From positions 2,451,848 through 2,515,847 of the forward strand of contig NZ_CP058595.1 of NCBI RefSeq assembly GCF_013402795.1: a DNA stretch of 64,000 nt, written 5' to 3'. How positions within the stretch are numbered: position 1 is the stretch's first letter; each line of letters opens with the position of its first letter. Positions 8,211 through 16,620 of this stretch are shown here, piece by piece. The notes beneath the pieces were generated by a model. That model had not been told where the DNA came from and did no database searches. It worked only from the letters and a program-made list of their open reading frames with translations. This DNA comes from Costertonia aggregata (GTDB lineage: Bacteria; Bacteroidota; Bacteroidia; Flavobacteriales; Flavobacteriaceae). The translations under genes were made by a program, and so were the position numbers.

Positions 8211-8909
8211 TTATTTTTTTAGAGCAATGGTACCAATCGAGACCATTCCAGAACCATTGGGTTCTACACTCACTTCATAATAAAGGTTTTGTTCTTTCAA
8301 AAGAAGTCCTGCTCTCGGGGTTCCGGATGCTTGATAAGAAAGTGCCATCATATAAAAAATATGCTCTTCATTTGGATTGATCGTCTTTTTCAATATACCA
8401 ACATTATTAAAATTTGCATCTAGGAAAGACTCTATTTCGGTCAGCCCATAGTTGAATTTTGAAAGCTTATCAAGCGAGAATTGTTCTTTGGGTAAAATTA
8501 GCTTTAAGAAAGAGTCAGGTGGAGTGAAAATTCGAAATGAATCGGTAGGAACATTGAGGTTTAACTCTAAAGGAATATCTGTTTCATTGATAATGCGAGT
8601 CCAAAATGATGCAAACGCATATGATTTCCCGGTTGAGTCATAATATTGTGTTCCATCCGGTTTAATCATTCCACCCTTAGGAAAGCTATTTTGTATGGTA
8701 ATTTTTTTTCCTTTGGCAAGGGTGTATGTAGTATCCGTGTAGATGTATTTTGCTAAATCATGATTCTGTGATGGTTGTCCCGTATTATTATGGGTAGTAG
8801 TTTTTATGTCCGATTCAATCGCTACTTTTTCCGTTATCGATTTACTTCTTTGTTGACAAGAACAAAGCCACACTATTGAACAAACCGAAATAAATAAAAC
8901 TCTTTTCAT
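8211..8909 (-). CDS. Lipoprotein of unknown function
   Basis: I start at the ATG at 8907-8909 because it gives a lipoprotein signal (MKRVLFISVCSIVWLCSCQQ, lipid-modified Cys at about 17 or 19). The longer frame to 8972 would run into the proximal core and spacer repeat. The mature chain of about 215 residues is rich in beta strands (KKITIQNSFPKGG, YAFASFWTRIINETDIPLEL, LYYEVSVEPNGSG). It is predicted to be anchored on the periplasmic side or surface. No family is recognised. Cassette ends 8195-8203/8919-8927 are complementary at 8 of 9. Confidence 0.6.
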   Translation of the reverse strand: MKRVLFISVCSIVWLCSCQQRSKSITEKVAIESDIKTTTHNNTGQPSQNHDLAKYIYTDTTYTLAKGKKITIQNSFPKGGMIKPDGTQYYDSTGKSYAFASFWTRIINETDIPLELNLNVPTDSFRIFTPPDSFLKLILPKEQFSLDKLSKFNYGLTEIESFLDANFNNVGILKKTINPNEEHIFYMMALSYQASGTPRAGLLLKEQNLYYEVSVEPNGSGMVSIGTIALKK

Positions 8910-8927
8910 GTTTAGCATGCTCACAAC

Positions 8928-9399
8928 CACTGCTCCAAACGCAGTTGCGATATTTTCATGGAAATATAGCAAAATCCTTTAACTATTGTGCGAGTATCTG
9001 ATAACCTTATAGATTCGCACAATAGTTCGTCAAGGAGTCCGCGCAGCAGATGTCCCCTTGTTGGATTTTGTGGTATTGGGAGTACAAACCACAGTGCCGA
9101 ATCACTTTTAGCACGCCGTTCTTGTCGGTTTTGGCTCGATGCCCACCTGACGGTGGTTTTAAGGTATGGCGATTGGTGTGATTTGGTTTAGCGCTGTGGC
9201 CGAGTCGATTTACTTTAAGATGCGTTGCAACGCAATCGCGCGGATTAAAGCTCACCGCAGGTGAATTGACTCGAACGTGTTTATGTATGATTAGTTGTGT
9301 AATTTAAGCATTAAGTTAGCAAATGAAAACTGAATAGAAAGTCCAAGTGGATTTTTTGTAAATAAGTTAAAAGCTAGTAAGTAATACAGTTTATACCTT
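8928..9399. repeat. Long attC-like spacer repeat, copy 1
   Basis: About 350 bases (8928-9280) are shared with 10941-11293 at moderate identity. Hairpin ACTATTGTGCGA...TCGCACAATAGT is a perfect 12-base stem. The perfect palindrome GCGTTGCAACGC sits inside a larger stem closed by GAGTCGATT and AATTGACTC. The remaining part to 9399 has no feature I recognise. Small ORFs across it are not conserved as protein between the copies. Confidence 0.65.
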
Positions 9400-10851
9400 G
9401 TTAGCATTAGTTATTTCTTCGATTTTCTTTAACATATCTTCTGCATTTTTATTTTTTGGTTCTAAACCCAATGATATTCTATAATTTTTTTTAGACAAAT
9501 CGTACTGCTTATTCTTAAAATATGCTTCTCCAAGACTATCAAAAGCACGATAGGAATTAGGATACTCTTTTGTATATAATTTAAAGATTGATATCGATTT
9601 AGCTATTTCATTATTTGATAAGTAAAAGTATCCAGTTGTACCCAGTCCTCGTTCAAAGTTAATATCTTTATTATTTTGTTGTATCTGGTTGTAAATTTCA
9701 ACTGCTGTCTTATAATCATTTACAATAAAAGCCAGTCGAATATCTTCATTCAGCATTCTATCTTTTCTAACTAATTCTTCATCCATTAATCCTGAAATAT
9801 AGTTGACAGCATTGGAAATAATAGGCCTATTTTTAAATCCGTTCGATAGAATAATAATGGTTAAATCTTTATCTATGAATTTCATTAATGCACTTACTCC
9901 GCCACCAGCAAACCCATAATATTGTTTTCCCTTAGGACCATAAATTCCCCAACTATGACCAAAAGATGATTTTCTATCCGTAAATTGGAAAGGTGACATC
10001 ATTTTTAGTTTAGTTTCTTCCTTGAGCAGTTTGTTGTTATCTAATTTTGTGTTCCATTCTAAAAATGAATTTAATGTTATATTTAATCCATTTCCTGCTA
10101 ATGAACGATTACCTGCTTCGAAAGTAGAAAGTTCGTAGGCGTTAAAATCTTTATTGAATTGATATTTAGGTACTCGATTCGGAAACGCAACTAAACTATT
10201 TGAAGCAAAAATCACTTGTTTTTCATTATTTTCAAATTGATTCTTTCTTACAAATGTTTCAAATGTTTGATTGGTTACTTTTTCAATAATCAATTTAAGA
10301 AACCAAAAGTTTGTTTGATTGTACTGAAACCTTTGACCTTTTTCAAATTGAATAGGTTTTTTAGAAATCTCGGTAAGTAACAATTTATCTGATATGTCTT
10401 TATTGTAATCTATGATATCTGGCAACCCAGAAGAATGAGATAATAAATGTTCTATTTCTATACTACTCCATTTAGTTGGTAGGTCATCAATATACTCTGA
10501 TATCAAGTCATTTAATCCTATTTCTTTATTCTCTATTAATTGGAATATGGCTACAGCTGTCACAAGCTTTGATGTTGAATATGCTCGAAATAGCGTGCTG
10601 TCTGTTACTGGCACGTTGTGTACTATATTTGCGACACCATAATTTTTCTTATGGATAATAGTTCCATCCTTTACGACTGCAACTGCCATTCCAGGAATTT
10701 GGTCAGCTTTGATAAGTGACCTTATGTAACTATCTATTTCTGTATTAAATTGTTCAGATTTTATAGATGTACTGCTCTTATTCTTTGAGCAGGAAACTGT
10801 AAATAAGATATTTGAAATAAGTAGTAAGAAAACAATTGTTTTGGTTTTCAT
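9391..10851 (-). CDS. Lipoprotein serine hydrolase (beta-lactamase family) with C-terminal TPR-like repeats
   Basis: This 486-residue protein has a lipoprotein signal (LLLISNILFTVSC, Cys about 21). The S12-type domain spans about 40-350: S-x-x-K in AYSTSKLVTAVAIF (about 93-96), YNQ in RFQYNQTNFW (about 175), and GFAGGGVSALMKF in the third-motif region. Residues 370-480 are helical repeats (NDYKTAVEIYNQIQ, AKSISIFKLYTKEYPNSYRA, KKNYRISLGLEPKN) of TPR type. This architecture is common in Bacteroidota as secreted esterase/peptidase. The last codons (TNANKV-stop) lie across the distal core GTTAGCATTA (9400-9409), so the gene ends inside its own attC-like site. Confidence 0.8.
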   Translation of the reverse strand: MKTKTIVFLLLISNILFTVSCSKNKSSTSIKSEQFNTEIDSYIRSLIKADQIPGMAVAVVKDGTIIHKKNYGVANIVHNVPVTDSTLFRAYSTSKLVTAVAIFQLIENKEIGLNDLISEYIDDLPTKWSSIEIEHLLSHSSGLPDIIDYNKDISDKLLLTEISKKPIQFEKGQRFQYNQTNFWFLKLIIEKVTNQTFETFVRKNQFENNEKQVIFASNSLVAFPNRVPKYQFNKDFNAYELSTFEAGNRSLAGNGLNITLNSFLEWNTKLDNNKLLKEETKLKMMSPFQFTDRKSSFGHSWGIYGPKGKQYYGFAGGGVSALMKFIDKDLTIIILSNGFKNRPIISNAVNYISGLMDEELVRKDRMLNEDIRLAFIVNDYKTAVEIYNQIQQNNKDINFERGLGTTGYFYLSNNEIAKSISIFKLYTKEYPNSYRAFDSLGEAYFKNKQYDLSKKNYRISLGLEPKNKNAEDMLKKIEEITNANKV

Positions 10852-10940
10852 TTAAAGATTTTTTTGATTGATGATGAATTACTTTGTCCATTAGACTTCA
10901 AATACTGCTTTTTGTTACAGAGTTCTTAATTAATGCTAAC

Positions 10941-11471
10941 TACAGCGCTAAACGTAGTGCTGTGATTTCTACGGAAAAATAGCAAAATCCTTTAACCATT
11001 GTGCGGATATCCGACCTCCTTATAGATTCGCACGATAGTTCATCAAGGAGTCCGCGCAGCGGACGTCCCCTTGTTGGGTTTTGTGGTATTGGGAATGTAA
11101 ACGGCCCTACTATATTGCTTTTGGCATAGGATGTGTTGTCGTTTGGGCTCGATGCCCGTCGATGGCGATATGTTTGTTGCGGTATTGAGCGATCCGGTCT
11201 AGCGCTGTGGCCGAGTCGATTTACTTTAAGATGCGTTGCAACGCAGTTGCGCGAATCAGAGTTAACCGCAGGTGAATTGACTAGAACCGGTTTGGCTATG
11301 AACAGTACGGGAGCAAACTGGTGTTTGCTTTCAGCCACACATATAGCAAAGCCTTTTGGTTTTGATTTATTTTTTTCTTGTCGAGAGCAAAATCCAAAAG
11401 ATTTTGCGGTGCCTGAAAATACGCCCAGACCGCGCAGCTAGGAACTTATGGCCGCATTGCGTATAGGTTTT
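10941..11471. repeat. Long attC-like spacer repeat, copy 2
   Basis: Bases 10941-11293 repeat 8928-9280, including GCAAAATCCTTTAACCATTG, the CAAGGAGTCCGCGCAGC block, GTCCCCTTGTTGG, GCTCGATGCCC and GATGCGTTGCAACGCA. Bases 11294-11471 form a second part (GGCTATGAACAGTACG...) before the core GTTGTAAGCAG at 11472. ORFs of 102 and 132 codons across this copy are not kept in copy 1 and are rejected. Confidence 0.65.
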
Positions 11472-11485
11472 GTTGTAAGCAGTTT

Positions 11486-11956
11486 TTATTCGTTTATCAA
11501 TGCTATTTTTTCGTTCACTTTGTCCATAAAAACATGTAAATATTCTGGGACATTGCTTTTGACCTGGTCAATTCTCCAACTTTTTATATTTCCATTTTCT
11601 GAATATTGAATAAATAATCCTCCACCGTCTGCACAATCGGGACATCCGAAAACAGTTTCATTTTGATTCAGAAGTTCATTTGGAAAGAAATTAGTTAGGT
11701 TTTTGACTTGTTCGAACACATCATTTTGTAATTCAATGAATTTCATATCTTGTCCACTGTAGTCGTCAACAGTATCTTCAAAAAGTGATTTGTCGGTAAG
11801 TTTGAAAGTTTCTATACATCCTTCTCCACCACATTCTCCATAAAAATGTCCAAAAATCAGAAAATTTTGTTCGTCGATATTGATTTCGCTATCATCATCA
11901 CCATTACACGATAATAAAATTCCAATTGTTAAAATTCCTAAAATTATTTTTCTCAT
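11486..11956 (-). CDS. Cys-rich lipoprotein of a conserved flavobacterial family
   Basis: This 156-residue protein has lipobox GILLSC (Cys about 17) followed by an Asp-rich tether. The mature chain holds GHFYGECGGEGCIETFKL and VFGCPDCADGGGLFIQYSEN, a repeated pattern of four Cys that I recall from many flavobacterial lipoproteins without a known role. The C-terminus is SWRIDQVKSNVPEYLHVFMD. The Cys pairs could form disulfides or a metal site. The distal core is GTTGTAAGCAG (11472). The proximal partner near 11997 (CTGCGTTA) is only partly complementary, so this cassette end is uncertain. Confidence 0.65.
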   Translation of the reverse strand: MRKIILGILTIGILLSCNGDDDSEINIDEQNFLIFGHFYGECGGEGCIETFKLTDKSLFEDTVDDYSGQDMKFIELQNDVFEQVKNLTNFFPNELLNQNETVFGCPDCADGGGLFIQYSENGNIKSWRIDQVKSNVPEYLHVFMDKVNEKIALINE

Positions 11957-11999
11957 AACTATCCTTTATTTTGTAGATGATAGAAGTTCTATTTGGCTG

Positions 12000-12084
12000 C
12001 GTTAATATTCGGTTTAGCACAGACGTTAGCAATTCCGAGTGGGTTCGGACGTAGTCGAATCCGCCGTAATTGCTGTTATACATT
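12000..12084. repeat. attC-like spacer, class b repeat
   Basis: This is the shortest and cleanest copy of the repeat at 5288-5395 and 6575-6681. TTCGGTTTAGCACAGAC leads to TTAGCAATTCCG, then GTAGTCGAATCCGCCGTAAT, TGCTGTTATACATT and the core GTTAGCCAC. GCAATT and AATTGC can pair. Confidence 0.65.
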
Positions 12085-12085
12085 G

Positions 12086-12526
12086 TTAGCCACTGGTTTT
12101 ATTTTTCTTTTTTATCAGTCCGTACATAATATTAATCGGAAAAATCAATTGTCCGACTATCATAAGTAAAATAATCAGAGTGATTATTAAGGTCAGATTA
12201 TTGTTGTATTCATATTCCATAATTTCAGTCCGATAAAATTTGGTCAAAATCCACACAACTAAAGTTCCACCAAAAGTCAGTCCAATATGAGTCCAATTCA
12301 ACCATTTTGATAGTTTTCTGTCCGCTTTTAGCATAATCCAATATCCAATTCCGATTATTCCAAAAAGTATTGAAATCAGAATCGCTAAATGCAGATAAGA
12401 AATTACGTAATAAGTGTCGTGAACATTAATGTCCAATACTGCGTCTCCGCTTAAAATTCCAATTAACATTATTATTGGAATTGCGAGTAAGAAAATCAGA
12501 TGTGGTTTTTCAATTAGTCTGTTCAT
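12086..12526 (-). CDS. Four-helix membrane protein resembling part of cytochrome oxidase subunit I
   Basis: This 146-residue protein has four hydrophobic helices (about 9-27, 42-65, 78-95, 110-135). The segment DINVHDTYYVISYLHLAIL resembles the haem-ligand helix of haem-copper oxidase subunit I (consensus HDTYFVVAHFHYVL), but the first ligand His is Tyr here while the second is kept. Such stand-alone fragments recur in flavobacterial genomes, as far as I recall, with no known function. Catalysis is unlikely at this size. The TAA stop (12086-12088) lies inside the distal core GTTAGCCAC (12085-12093), whose perfect complement GTGGCTAAC is at 12534-12542. Confidence 0.65.
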   Translation of the reverse strand: MNRLIEKPHLIFLLAIPIIMLIGILSGDAVLDINVHDTYYVISYLHLAILISILFGIIGIGYWIMLKADRKLSKWLNWTHIGLTFGGTLVVWILTKFYRTEIMEYEYNNNLTLIITLIILLMIVGQLIFPINIMYGLIKKKNKTSG

Positions 12527-12542
12527 TCAACTTGTGGCTAAC

Positions 12543-12660
12543 GGTCTTGTATAAGAATAGTTGCGGGTTTGTATGCGAGGATTTTCCGAAGGAAAATCAG
12601 ACGTAGTAAACACGCAACACCTTTTGATTAAGCACTAAACCGTAATTATTTTTATACATT
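12543..12660. repeat. attC-like spacer with long arms
   Basis: The outer arms TTGTATAAGAATAGTTGCGG and CCGTAATTATTTTTATACAT pair over about 19 positions, with the few mismatches mostly transitions. An inner perfect hairpin GATTTTCC-GAA-GGAAAATC is present. The arms abut the cores with unequal short linkers (GGTC on one side, T on the other), as in canonical attC sites. Confidence 0.75.
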
Positions 12661-12675
12661 ATTGCCAGTGGTTTT

Positions 12676-13173
12676 TCAATTATTCACTCTTTTTTGCATA
12701 ATTCCTTTGTTCAGTCTCCAAATTCCAATTCCGATTAATAATAGAGGAAAAACACCAATAAATGTTCGCATTGTTAACAAAATAATTCCTAAAATCAGAG
12801 GTATAATTATCATCGCTGTTCCAATTGCAATATTTTCTTTCCCTTTTTCTTTTAAACTTATTCTAACTAATTCCGCATAATTTGAATCGATCCCGTGATT
12901 ACTTTTTAATTCAAAGTCAATTTCTGTTTCTGTCAATCCAGCTTTTCTGAAGTTTAATATACTATCGAATAAAACAGATTCTGATATATGGTATTTTATC
13001 GAAGTCAAATATTCTGTTATTCCTATTGCAACTTCATTTTCATTTCTTTTGATTAGTTCGTTTTGTAAAAGAGGTATGAATTCAGGATTTAAAGATTTAA
13101 TCTCTAATACAATTCCTTTTAACTTTTCAGTTGAAAAAGTAGCGTAATTTTCTTTAATAGTTTTTTTATCCAT
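12676..13173 (-). CDS. Membrane protein with N-terminal helical domain
   Basis: This 165-residue protein has about 110 soluble residues in short helices (IKENYATFSTEKLKGIVLEI, SLNPEFIPLLQNELIKRN, ISESVLFDSILNFRKAGL, EIDFELKSNHGID). Two transmembrane helices follow (about 115-133 and 138-153), then a basic end. The N-terminal part resembles the short helical repeats often placed before membrane segments in flavobacterial hypothetical proteins. No enzyme motif is seen. Cassette ends 12661-12669 and 13201-13209 match at 7 of 9 positions; the distal core reads ATTG instead of GTTG. Confidence 0.6.
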   Translation of the reverse strand: MDKKTIKENYATFSTEKLKGIVLEIKSLNPEFIPLLQNELIKRNENEVAIGITEYLTSIKYHISESVLFDSILNFRKAGLTETEIDFELKSNHGIDSNYAELVRISLKEKGKENIAIGTAMIIIPLILGIILLTMRTFIGVFPLLLIGIGIWRLNKGIMQKRVNN

Positions 13174-13209
13174 TTTAATTCAGGGCTCGATTTTCAAATT
13201 ACTGCCAAC

Positions 13210-13329
13210 GGTTTTGTGTATGGCTCGTGGCGGAAAATCAGCTATGATTTTCCGCCATAACCGAAAGATAGATAATTGGAATGAATTCCGATTAAGGAAG
13301 AATTTGTTTGTTTTTTATCTCAGTTCTTT
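13210..13329. repeat. attC-like spacer with a 12-base perfect hairpin
   Basis: TGGCGGAAAATC (13228-13239) pairs perfectly with GATTTTCCGCCA (13246-13257) around the loop AGCTAT, followed by ATAACCGAAAGATAG. The block CCGAAAGATAG is shared with the spacer at 15064-15257. GGAATGAATTCC is a second short palindrome. Confidence 0.7.
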
Positions 13330-13340
13330 GTTGGCAATAG

Positions 13341-15038
13341 TTATCTTTTGAAAACAATTTTTCCTTCCTTGATAGTTTTTAATACTTGGATGTCTTTTAT
13401 TTCGCTAGAATTTATTTTTAAAGGGTTTTTATCTAAAATCACTAGGTCGGCCAACTTTCCTTTTTCTAAACTTCCTTTTTTATCTTCCTCGAAGTGTTGA
13501 TATGCAGACCAAATTGTGATTGCTTGTAATGCTTCATATGGTGTTAAGCGTTCATCCTCGCCAATGATTTTCCCAGAACGTGAAGTTCGTTCTACAGCGG
13601 TCCACAATACACGCATTAGATTAGGTAAAGCAACAGGTGCATCTGTATGAATGGTAATATCCATACCTTTATTTAATGCTGTTTTTACAGGACTGATATT
13701 TTGAACTAGTGAATCACCTATCAACTGTGTATGCCAGTCTCCCCAATAAAATGTATGGAGTGGAAATAGGGAAGCAATCATTTTCATTTCTTTTGCGTCA
13801 TCCAATTGGTCTTCTCTAATGTATTGTCCGTGTATTATGACATCACGTCTGTTTTCCTTTCCGTATTTTTCTTGTAATGGTTTCATTGTTCTAATAAATT
13901 GGTCAATTGCAGCATCACCGTTTGTATGAGCTAAAATCTGCCAATTGTTTTTAAAACCTTTTTCAAATATTGAAATAACAACGCTATCATTAGGTATGGC
14001 TGGATAACCGCTATAATCGTGTGGCATTCCTTTAGGTGGTATAAGGTAGGGTTCTGTTCTCCAAGCAGTTCTGCCTTGTGGTGAACCATCCAAAGTCACT
14101 TTCATACCACCAATGCGGTAACCATTAGTGTATTCTTTACTGTTCCATTTACTATCCATATATTGCTCTACAAAAGCGTAGTCTATGTAACTTACAACAT
14201 CAATTTTGTTTTTATTCTTTTCTGCCATTGTAACTAGCATTTCGTGATTCTGCATAGCTCTACCTTCTTGTGCTGTCGTATAACCATAAGATAAAGCCAT
14301 TTCTTGTCCAGCTTCAAAGAACTTGATTATTGACTCCTCTGATTTGGGCGCTATAGCTCTGAGCATATAAGGGATTGCTGCAAGTTCTTCCAAAACACCA
14401 TTTGGTTCTGTTGAGTTGTCCTCACGTCGTATAATACCGCCTTCGGGATTAATACTTTTTTCATCTATACCCAACTCTTCTAGTCCTTTTGAGTTTACTA
14501 CTGCAAAATGACCAGAAATATGTGTTATCATTATTGGAAATTCGGTACTAACTTTATCCAAATCGTGCTTTGTAGGAAATCTTTTTTCTCTTAAGATGGA
14601 ATCATCAAAACCAGTCCCAAAAATCCATCCTGTTAATGCTCGGTTCTCTGGTGTATTCCAGTCTTTCAATACTGATATCAGAGTTTCCATATCATCAACA
14701 TTGGCATCTGGTGAAGCCAATAATTGAGCACCTATAGCCTGTGCTCCAAAGTTTGCAAAATGAGCGTGACCATCAATTAACCCAGGAACAAGTGTTTTGC
14801 CTTCCAAATCAATCATTTTGTGGCCTTTTCCAGCAATTTCCATAGCCTCACTACTTGGGCCAGTAAAAACAATAACTCCATCTTTTTCTACTAGGGCTTC
14901 AACATAATTTGGGGATTCACCAACCATAGTGATTATTTCGCCATTGTAATAAACAGTAGAGGTATTTGAATTTTGAGTTTTTTCGCAGGAAAACAAAAGA
15001 GTTATTCCTAAAAATAAAAGAAAGATTTTTTTAGTCAT
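13341..15038 (-). CDS. Lipoprotein amidohydrolase, metal-dependent (YtcJ-like, amidohydrolase family 3)
   Basis: I start at the ATG at 15036-15038, which gives a lipoprotein signal (MTKKIFLLFLGITLLFSCEK, Cys 18). The longer frame enters the proximal core. The protein has 565 residues: an N-terminal beta-sandwich piece (YYNGEIITMVGE), then the metal-binding HAHF in LIDGHAHFANFG (about 85), a TIM barrel with VTLDGSPQGRTAWRTEPYL, HTNGDAAIDQF (about 375), the catalytic-type Asp in ITIHTDAPVALPNLM (about 470), and a C-terminal LADLVILDKNPLKI. Family members hydrolyse amide or ester bonds; the substrate is unknown. It is the largest cassette here (ends 13330-13339/15054-15063, perfect over 10 bases). 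Confidence 0.85.
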   Translation of the reverse strand: MTKKIFLLFLGITLLFSCEKTQNSNTSTVYYNGEIITMVGESPNYVEALVEKDGVIVFTGPSSEAMEIAGKGHKMIDLEGKTLVPGLIDGHAHFANFGAQAIGAQLLASPDANVDDMETLISVLKDWNTPENRALTGWIFGTGFDDSILREKRFPTKHDLDKVSTEFPIMITHISGHFAVVNSKGLEELGIDEKSINPEGGIIRREDNSTEPNGVLEELAAIPYMLRAIAPKSEESIIKFFEAGQEMALSYGYTTAQEGRAMQNHEMLVTMAEKNKNKIDVVSYIDYAFVEQYMDSKWNSKEYTNGYRIGGMKVTLDGSPQGRTAWRTEPYLIPPKGMPHDYSGYPAIPNDSVVISIFEKGFKNNWQILAHTNGDAAIDQFIRTMKPLQEKYGKENRRDVIIHGQYIREDQLDDAKEMKMIASLFPLHTFYWGDWHTQLIGDSLVQNISPVKTALNKGMDITIHTDAPVALPNLMRVLWTAVERTSRSGKIIGEDERLTPYEALQAITIWSAYQHFEEDKKGSLEKGKLADLVILDKNPLKINSSEIKDIQVLKTIKEGKIVFKR

Positions 15039-15063
15039 TATTTTGGTTTTAATTATTGCCAAC

Positions 15064-15257
15064 GGCCACGCGGGTAAGGCGAGTAGCATTGTCCGCGCTT
15101 GAGCGGACGTATTTGCACGTGCCCGTGGGCATTTCCGACAACTGTCTCTGCTATGATTTCGTTACGGAAAAATCCGCAGGATTCTTTCCGCCGTAGCCGA
15201 AAGATAGGAAACTTGCGTTGAATTCCGATTAGTAATTCAACCGCAATGAATTATAGC
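15064..15257. repeat. Decayed mini-cassette plus attC-like site interrupted by the IS
   Basis: Bases 15064-15142 repeat the outer parts of the mini-cassette seen twice at 17.4-18.5 kb (CCACGCGGGTAAGGCGAGTAG, GTCCGCGCTTGAGCGGAC, then ATTTCCGACAAC) but lack the middle. Bases 15143-15257 are an attC-like site (CTATGATTTCGTTACGG ... CCGCAATGAATTATAGC) that should continue into CATTGTTGGCAAC. That continuation is found at 16637, on the other side of the insertion sequence. Confidence 0.7.
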
Positions 15258-15312
15258 ATCTATGAAAAAGCAGCCTGTCGAGTATCTTTAAGATCCGTTA
15301 AAATCAAAAGAT

Positions 15313-16368
15313 ATGGAAACACAACAAACTGCAAGACCTAAGTTATTCATTGGTATCGACATACACAAACGTAGCTGGAAGGTCCACTGTGCTACCGACC
15401 TTAGTTCCGGCAGGACTTTTTCAATGTCGCCCGAGCCTGAATTGCTTCTAAACTATGTTGAGAAGTATTATCCCGATTACGATGTTACAACAGCTTATGA
15501 AGCTGGCTGTTGCGGTTACCATGCCCATCGTTGCCTCGAGGGTTATGGTTGGCGTTCTTTGGTGGTGAACCCTGCGGATATTTTCAGGAGAGGTAAGGAA
15601 CGCCATACCAAGACCGATAGGATAGATGCACAGCTCATAGCCAGGGAGCTTAAAGATGGTCGTTTGGAGAGCATACAAGTGCCCGACCCCAAGCGGGAAC
15701 AATTACGAAGTCTCTTTAGAAGGCGTAACGATCTGGTCAAGGATATGCGCCAGGTCAAGAGTTATATCAAGATGCAGTTGTTGTATTACGGGATAACGGT
15801 ACCGGAGGAGTTCGACAATGACCATTGGAGCCATAGGTTCCGTACTTGGTTGGACACGTTGGTCTTCGATTACGAACCGTGCAATATTGTACTTGCGAGC
15901 CGTATGCGCAGTTTCAGGTTTATCGACAAGGAGTTCAGGGATGTATCGACGAGCCTTCGCAAGTACACCAAGCAATATTATAAGAAGGACTTTGAGTTAT
16001 TGAAGAGTATTCCCGGGATAGGGGGCATAGTCGCCAGTGGTATTTTAAGTGAGCTGGGCGACCTGCGCCGTTTCAAGAACATCAAGCACTTGGCAGGTTA
16101 TGTGGGCATGGCCCCTGGGGTTTACCAGAGTGGCGACACTTTCCGCAATACGGGTATCACCATGCGTGCTCACCGCTTGATGAGGAGTTACTTTATAGAA
16201 GCGTCTTGGCAAGCTATTCGAACCGATCCCGTGATGCAGGGGTATTATAGAAAACACCGGGGCAAGAACGTTAAATCGATTATAGTGAAGGTAGCTAGAA
16301 AACTACTGAGCAGAACCCTTGCAGTAATAAAGACGGAGACTCCCTATCAAATAGGGGTCATAGAATAA
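15313..16368 (+). CDS. IS110-family transposase (DEDD recombinase)
   Basis: This full-length 351-residue protein has an N-terminal RuvC-like DEDD domain: FIGIDIHKRSWKVHC (first Asp about 15), TAYEAGCCGY (Glu about 62), and KTDRIDAQLIARELKDGRL (the Asp pair at about 102-105). The C-terminal transposase_20 domain has the helix-hairpin-helix LLKSIPGIGGIVASGILSEL and the conserved serine region AGYVGMAPGVYQSGDTFR. IS110 enzymes move by excision and site-specific insertion guided by a structured non-coding RNA made from the element. The frame is intact with no stops, so the element may be active. Confidence 0.93.
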   Translation: METQQTARPKLFIGIDIHKRSWKVHCATDLSSGRTFSMSPEPELLLNYVEKYYPDYDVTTAYEAGCCGYHAHRCLEGYGWRSLVVNPADIFRRGKERHTKTDRIDAQLIARELKDGRLESIQVPDPKREQLRSLFRRRNDLVKDMRQVKSYIKMQLLYYGITVPEEFDNDHWSHRFRTWLDTLVFDYEPCNIVLASRMRSFRFIDKEFRDVSTSLRKYTKQYYKKDFELLKSIPGIGGIVASGILSELGDLRRFKNIKHLAGYVGMAPGVYQSGDTFRNTGITMRAHRLMRSYFIEASWQAIRTDPVMQGYYRKHRGKNVKSIIVKVARKLLSRTLAVIKTETPYQIGVIE

Positions 16369-16620
16369 ATATAAATTGATAACAAAGCTCAACAAGAAGT
16401 AACATAGTCCAGATCACAGAACAATGTGGGTGAAGATCGGCTTTTAAGATCTATCACATCGGTTAGCAAGTGACCGGACTGATTAACTTATGATCATACA
16501 GATGCCGGTGAAGACCAAAAGGTCTATCACATATAGGATGCGGAGCAAGTTATATTAAAAGAAAAAAAGGGTGGTTTAAGATTAAACAACATATTAATTA
16601 TCTTTGAGACACTGGACTAT
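16369..16620 (+). ncRNA. Candidate guide (bridge/seek) RNA region of the IS1111-like element
   Basis: About 250 non-coding bases lie between the transposase stop and the right end, where IS1111 elements encode their guide RNA. Two similar stem-loops stand out. At 16430-16457, GTGA-AGATC and GATCT-A-TCAC enclose the loop GGCTTTTAA. At 16508-16530, GTGA-AGACC and GGTCT-A-TCAC enclose the loop AAAA. Both keep the same bulged A while the inner stem covaries (AGATC/GATCT versus AGACC/GGTCT), which argues for a conserved RNA structure. The ends of the RNA cannot be set from sequence alone. Confidence 0.55.

Noticed and set aside
8988-9255. ORFs on both strands across the long spacer repeat
   Set aside because: The sister repeat at 10941-11293 does not keep the frames, so the conservation is of structure rather than protein.
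3004-10851. Calling the two S12-type genes antibiotic-resistance cassettes
   Set aside because: The fold is shared by esterases and peptidases, and the motifs do not match typical class A, C or D beta-lactamases.
10940-11441. 132- and 102-codon ORFs in the second long repeat
   Set aside because: They overlap each other on opposite strands, lie wholly in repeat DNA and are not preserved in copy 1.
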